DNA of 64,000 nt. Source: Brienomyrus brachyistius. Taxonomy: Eukaryota; Chordata; Actinopteri; Osteoglossiformes; Mormyridae. The translations under genes and the position numbers were made by a program. Positions 60,708 to 64,000 of the stretch are shown piece by piece (positions within the stretch are counted from its first letter, which is position 1; each line of letters opens with the position of its first letter). The stretch covers positions 1-64,000 of the forward strand of contig NW_026042413.1 in NCBI RefSeq assembly GCF_023856365.1, written 5' to 3'. A model generated the notes under the pieces. That model made no database searches and had not been told where the DNA came from. It saw only the letters and a program-made list of their open reading frames with translations.

Positions 60708-63218
60708 TCTCTCTCTGTAAAAGAATACACTCTCTATACAAAGTGAATGCAAACAGGAAAACGTAGTAATTAAATGTAATGAATTGAAATGTAAATTGAA
60801 AAGATGAGAGGCATTCCAAATTTTTCCATCACTCAGCCAGAAAGAATTTGGACCTATCCTCTTCCTCACGGTTGTAGGGGAAGTAAATCTGGGATGAGCT
60901 TTAGGGACGTGATGAGGCTTCCTTATCCTCACTCTCTCTCCTGGTCGAAAAGAAGGCATGCGTGCGCCACGTTTAGCATCAGTGTAATGCTGCATGTTAT
61001 TCTGATGTCTCTGAACTGCACGACGAGCAGAAACATCCAGCGGAGACATGGCAGACGGCAGAGGAAGAATATCCAATTTGGTGCGCATTTTCCTACCATA
61101 AAGTAGTTCATATGGTGAGGTGGAAGTTGCGGCATGTGGCGTTGCACGATACACCTGGAGCCAGTTCATAACAGTCTCATTCCATGGTTGAGACTGTTGA
61201 TTGGCGGTTTGAATGCAGCTTCTCAGGGCACGATGGAATCTCTCGACAGCTCCGTTAGCAGCTGGATAGTAGACTGATGTTCTGCTATGGGAGATGCCAT
61301 AGGTGTGCAGGAATGATGCAAAAGCTGCAGAGGTGAACTGTGGACCATTGTCTGTGACAATGTTCTCTGGGTTACCATGACGACAGAAAATAGATGTCAG
61401 GAAGTGAATAACATCTTCAGTAGTGGCGGTATGTGAAAAGGCAACTTCTGGCCACTTTGAATAATAATCTGTCAGCGTGATAGCGTATCTACAAGCAGCA
61501 ACTGCAGTGTCAAAGGGTCCAGCAATATCAAGGCCAAGTTTCTTCCATGGTCCATCAGGCAGTGGGACTGGTTGCAAAGGAGCAGGGTGAGTAGAAGCTG
61601 TTTTATCATTAACCTGGCAGAGTATACATGAAGCAATGCAAGACTGAACTTGTGAGTCCATCTTTGGCCACCAGTAGAGGTCGCGCAGACGTTGTTTTGT
61701 GCGGACAATTCCTTGATGACTCTCATGTGCAAGCATGATCAGTGTGTGTCGTAAGGAGAGTGGCACGATGAGTCTTGAGCCTCTGAGGATGTAGTTATCC
61801 TTAACGGAGAGCTCATCTCTGATCTTATAGTATAGGGCTAGTACACCACTTACTGATTTAACGGATGGAAGCCAACCACTTTCAATTTGTGAACGCAGAG
61901 CTGACAGTTCAGGACAAGTAGAACAAGCAGAGTTGAAGTCAACCACCGGAAGGGAGCTTAGGACAGCAGAAATATGTGCCACCATCTCGGGTTCTGAATC
62001 TGAAATAGAGTCAGGAGGCGCAGGCAGGGGAAGGCGCGAGAGACAATCAGCCGTATAGTTCTGGGAGCCTGGTCGATAGACAACATCATAGTCAAAACAG
62101 AGCAGGCGTGCAGACCAGCGGGCAACCCGCATACCAGCCTGACCGATTCCCTTTGTGCTGAGCAGTGTTGTCAATGCCTGGTGATCTGTGCGGAGAGTAA
62201 AACGACGTCCCCACAGGTATGTTCTCCATTTTTCTGTAGCCCACACACAAGCAAGTGCTTCTTTTTCAACAGTCGAGTATTTCCTCTCCGTTTCAGTCAG
62301 TGTGCGGGAAGCGAAAGCCACAGGCTTCTCTGTGCCATCAGGTTGTACTTGTGCAAAGACAGCTCCAAGTCCATAGTCACTTGCATCTGTGGAAATTACC
62401 GGTCGTAGAGAAGGGTTAAAAAGAGCAAGCGCAGGACTGTTCACAAGAAGTTGCTTAACTTCCTCAAAGCTGCTTTGTGCTGCAGGAGACCATGTAAATG
62501 TGTCTTTTTCACTGACACAGGCACGCATAGGAGCCACAACCGTCGCAAAGTTAGGCAGAAACTTTGAATACCAGGACACTAGGCCCAGAAACGATCTCAG
62601 GGCAACAGCGTCAGATGGAGGAGGGGCTTTCAGGACAGCATTAATGTGTTCTTGGTCAGGAAGAATGCCATCTACAGTAATGACATGACCTAGGAAGCAT
62701 AGGGAGGTTTTCCTGAAGTGACATTTGTTCTCATTGAGAACCAATCCAGCCTCCTTCAGCTTTTGGAGGACAGCGTTGAGGTTCTGGTCATGCTCAACAG
62801 GGGAGTTGCCATAGACAATAAGGTCATCCAAATAATTTTGAACACCTGGAAGACCGTTGAGAATGTCAGCCATCATTTTCTGGAAGGCTGAGGGGGCTGA
62901 TGCGAGGCCATAAGGAACTCTGCAGAATCGGAACAGACCATCATGTGTGATGAATGCTGTAAGGTCTCTGCTATCTACATGAAGAGGCAACTGGTAGTAT
63001 GCATTAGCCAGATTGATTGTAGAAAACACCTTTGCACCTTGTAAATTTGCAAGCAGTTCATCCACATGAGGTAGAGGGTAGCAATCTGTGACCACAGCCT
63101 TGTTTGGTTCACGGAGATCTGTGCACATTCGTATTCCACCAGTTTTCCGTCCTGTAACTACAATAGGCGAAACCCAAGGTGATGCATCAATTTTCTCAAT
63201 CACACCAGCTTTCAGCAA
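60693..63218 (-). CDS. Ty3/Gypsy pol ORF, 5'-truncated, RT catalytic Asp lost
   Basis: 841 residues, no internal stops. Reverse transcriptase from residue 1 to about 180: KTGGIRMCTDLREPNK, FSTINLANAYYQL, YLDD at 129-132. The motif A catalytic Asp (TIDL in relatives) is Asn at residue 69 (codon AAT), so DNA synthesis should be abolished. RNase H about 270-390: D278 (STDAS), the E318/E320 region, D345 (TDHQ). Integrase: H498/H501 and C531/C534 zinc region, then D564, D623 (TDNGPQF) and E659, spacing D-35-E intact. Gag, protease and the RT fingers are absent. The first Met is only the first in the surviving piece. At its 5' side it is fused to hAT-2 sequence at about 63225. Minus strand. Confidence 0.9.
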   Translation of the reverse strand: MLKAGVIEKIDASPWVSPIVVTGRKTGGIRMCTDLREPNKAVVTDCYPLPHVDELLANLQGAKVFSTINLANAYYQLPLHVDSRDLTAFITHDGLFRFCRVPYGLASAPSAFQKMMADILNGLPGVQNYLDDLIVYGNSPVEHDQNLNAVLQKLKEAGLVLNENKCHFRKTSLCFLGHVITVDGILPDQEHINAVLKAPPPSDAVALRSFLGLVSWYSKFLPNFATVVAPMRACVSEKDTFTWSPAAQSSFEEVKQLLVNSPALALFNPSLRPVISTDASDYGLGAVFAQVQPDGTEKPVAFASRTLTETERKYSTVEKEALACVWATEKWRTYLWGRRFTLRTDHQALTTLLSTKGIGQAGMRVARWSARLLCFDYDVVYRPGSQNYTADCLSRLPLPAPPDSISDSEPEMVAHISAVLSSLPVVDFNSACSTCPELSALRSQIESGWLPSVKSVSGVLALYYKIRDELSVKDNYILRGSRLIVPLSLRHTLIMLAHESHQGIVRTKQRLRDLYWWPKMDSQVQSCIASCILCQVNDKTASTHPAPLQPVPLPDGPWKKLGLDIAGPFDTAVAACRYAITLTDYYSKWPEVAFSHTATTEDVIHFLTSIFCRHGNPENIVTDNGPQFTSAAFASFLHTYGISHSRTSVYYPAANGAVERFHRALRSCIQTANQQSQPWNETVMNWLQVYRATPHAATSTSPYELLYGRKMRTKLDILPLPSAMSPLDVSARRAVQRHQNNMQHYTDAKRGARMPSFRPGERVRIRKPHHVPKAHPRFTSPTTVRKRIGPNSFWLSDGKIWNASHLFNLHFNSLHLITTFSCLHSLCIESVFFYRERCYVH

Positions 63219-63225
63219 GCGGTCT

Positions 63226-63888
63226 TTTGATTTGCCAGAACCATGTTAGCAGCGTTGTCGTGCACACATGCCATTACTTTTTCAGAGCTTAACAGCCACT
63301 TTTCTGTTACATATTTCAGGTAGTTGCCAATGTTCACAGCTGTGTGTCTTTCCTCGAAACCTCGCGTCTCTAATACTGTGCTGTGAATTTTCCATTCATT
63401 TATGTAATGACAGGTTAGCGTCATATACGATTCGGTGGTTAGCGAAGTCCACGAGTCCGTAGTTATTGCCAACCGCGCTGGCTTCGACAGACTGTCTTTT
63501 AGTGAACAAGCGCATTTTTCGTATAGAGCGTTAATCCTTGCAGTGACCGTTTTGCGCGATGGGACAGTATAGTGGGGCTCAACGTAATTCATTAAACGTT
63601 TAAAACCTTCAACAAAAGTAATAGGCAGCAAGTCTTCTGCTGTCATTTCTGCTATTAACTGCGTCATCTTCTCTGCCCTGCCTTTGTCGCATTTCTGTCT
63701 GATGGTGAAATCTCTTATGCTCGTCTGACTGCTGCTAGTGGCATCGGTATCATCTGCCTTTTTGTGTTTATGTGCAAGATGATAACGCATCGTTGTAGAC
63801 GAGTGTGGCGCTGCACATCTTGCACTTGACTGTTTTTTCGGCAAGTTTTTCAAAGTGTTGCCAGACATCGCTGCGCACTTTAGAAGCC
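63226..63888 (-). pseudogene. hAT-2: N-terminal part of a ZBED-like transposase
   Basis: From an ATG at 63888 the minus strand reads MASKVRSDVWQHFEKLAEK and VKCKMCSATLVYN, the first half of a BED zinc finger. A one-base frame break near 63790 is needed to continue into TMRYHLAHKHKK (the His pair). After that the frame is open: TSIRDFTIRQK, EGFKRLMNYVEPHYTVPSRKT, AITTDSWTSLTTESYMTLT, HYINEWKIHS and VHDNAANMVLANQK, ending where Gypsy begins. This covers the BED finger and the first catalytic block of a hAT transposase. The rest is missing. It differs from hAT-1 in sequence over the shared part, so the two are separate elements. Confidence 0.75.
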
Positions 63889-64000
63889 ATTTTTGCTCTG
63901 TTCTCCGGTCTTGTCTCTAGACCGCAATTTCTCACAGCCGTAACCAATCAAATATCAGACTACCGCCCAAATACCAGCATAACCAATCAGAAAGAATGAA
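63889..64000. other. 5' flank of hAT-2
   Basis: Upstream sequence of the hAT-2 transposase. No terminal inverted repeat is seen before the window ends. Confidence 0.4.

Noticed and set aside
58203..63888. One hAT element split by the Gypsy copy
   Set aside because: hAT-1 and hAT-2 both contain the same N-terminal region (GFKQLLDTLEP versus GFKRLMNYVEP) with different sequence, so they are two elements, not halves of one.

Overview
This is nuclear DNA of a ray-finned fish, most likely a teleost. The evidence is the mobile-element mix: a Rex1-type LINE with an (ATTCT)n tail, an L2-clade LINE with the usual fish 3' end and (ATT)n tail, a tRNA-derived SINE, a Tc1 relative with long inverted repeats, hAT/ZBED transposons and a Ty3/Gypsy fragment. 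Fish-type multi-exon gene remnants are also present. Nothing looks prokaryotic, and I cannot name the species.

Left part, 1-37195. About 31 kb is one satellite built from the 8-base unit TAATATGC (called A here), its T/C variants TAATACGC (B) and TAACACGC (C), and a 5-base unit TATGC (E). The array starts before the window and keeps one orientation throughout. Two LINEs interrupt it, both on the minus strand: a 5'-truncated, frameshifted Rex1-like copy (9515-12019) and an apparently full-length L2-like copy with an unbroken 1055-residue ORF (24783-28354). The array contains nested segmental duplications that can be followed by rare variant units. Read as ATGC+TAAT, the unit is a composite POU-domain site, so the array is a field of several thousand octamer-like sites. 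This is the most unusual thing in the window.

Right part, 37196-64000. This is ordinary repeat-rich fish DNA. A decayed tRNA-Leu lies 90 bases outside the array edge. A large inverted duplication (arms 37775-39348 and 55490-57522, each with the same candidate exon) encloses about 16 kb. Inside it are a minus-strand gene remnant of a fish family of unknown function with a Tc1 element between its exons; a plus-strand exon cluster I cannot name; a single-pass membrane-tail exon; and a plus-strand remnant resembling the N-terminus of fish G2E3-like proteins, split by a probable solo LTR. The last 6 kb is a stack of elements: SINE, hAT-1, a smaller hAT inserted in hAT-1 with an 8-base target duplication, a 5'-truncated Gypsy pol with its 3' LTR, and the N-terminal part of hAT-2.

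I see no gene set that works together as a system. Apart from the L2 ORF and the Gypsy ORF (whose reverse transcriptase has lost a catalytic aspartate), the coding material is fragmentary.
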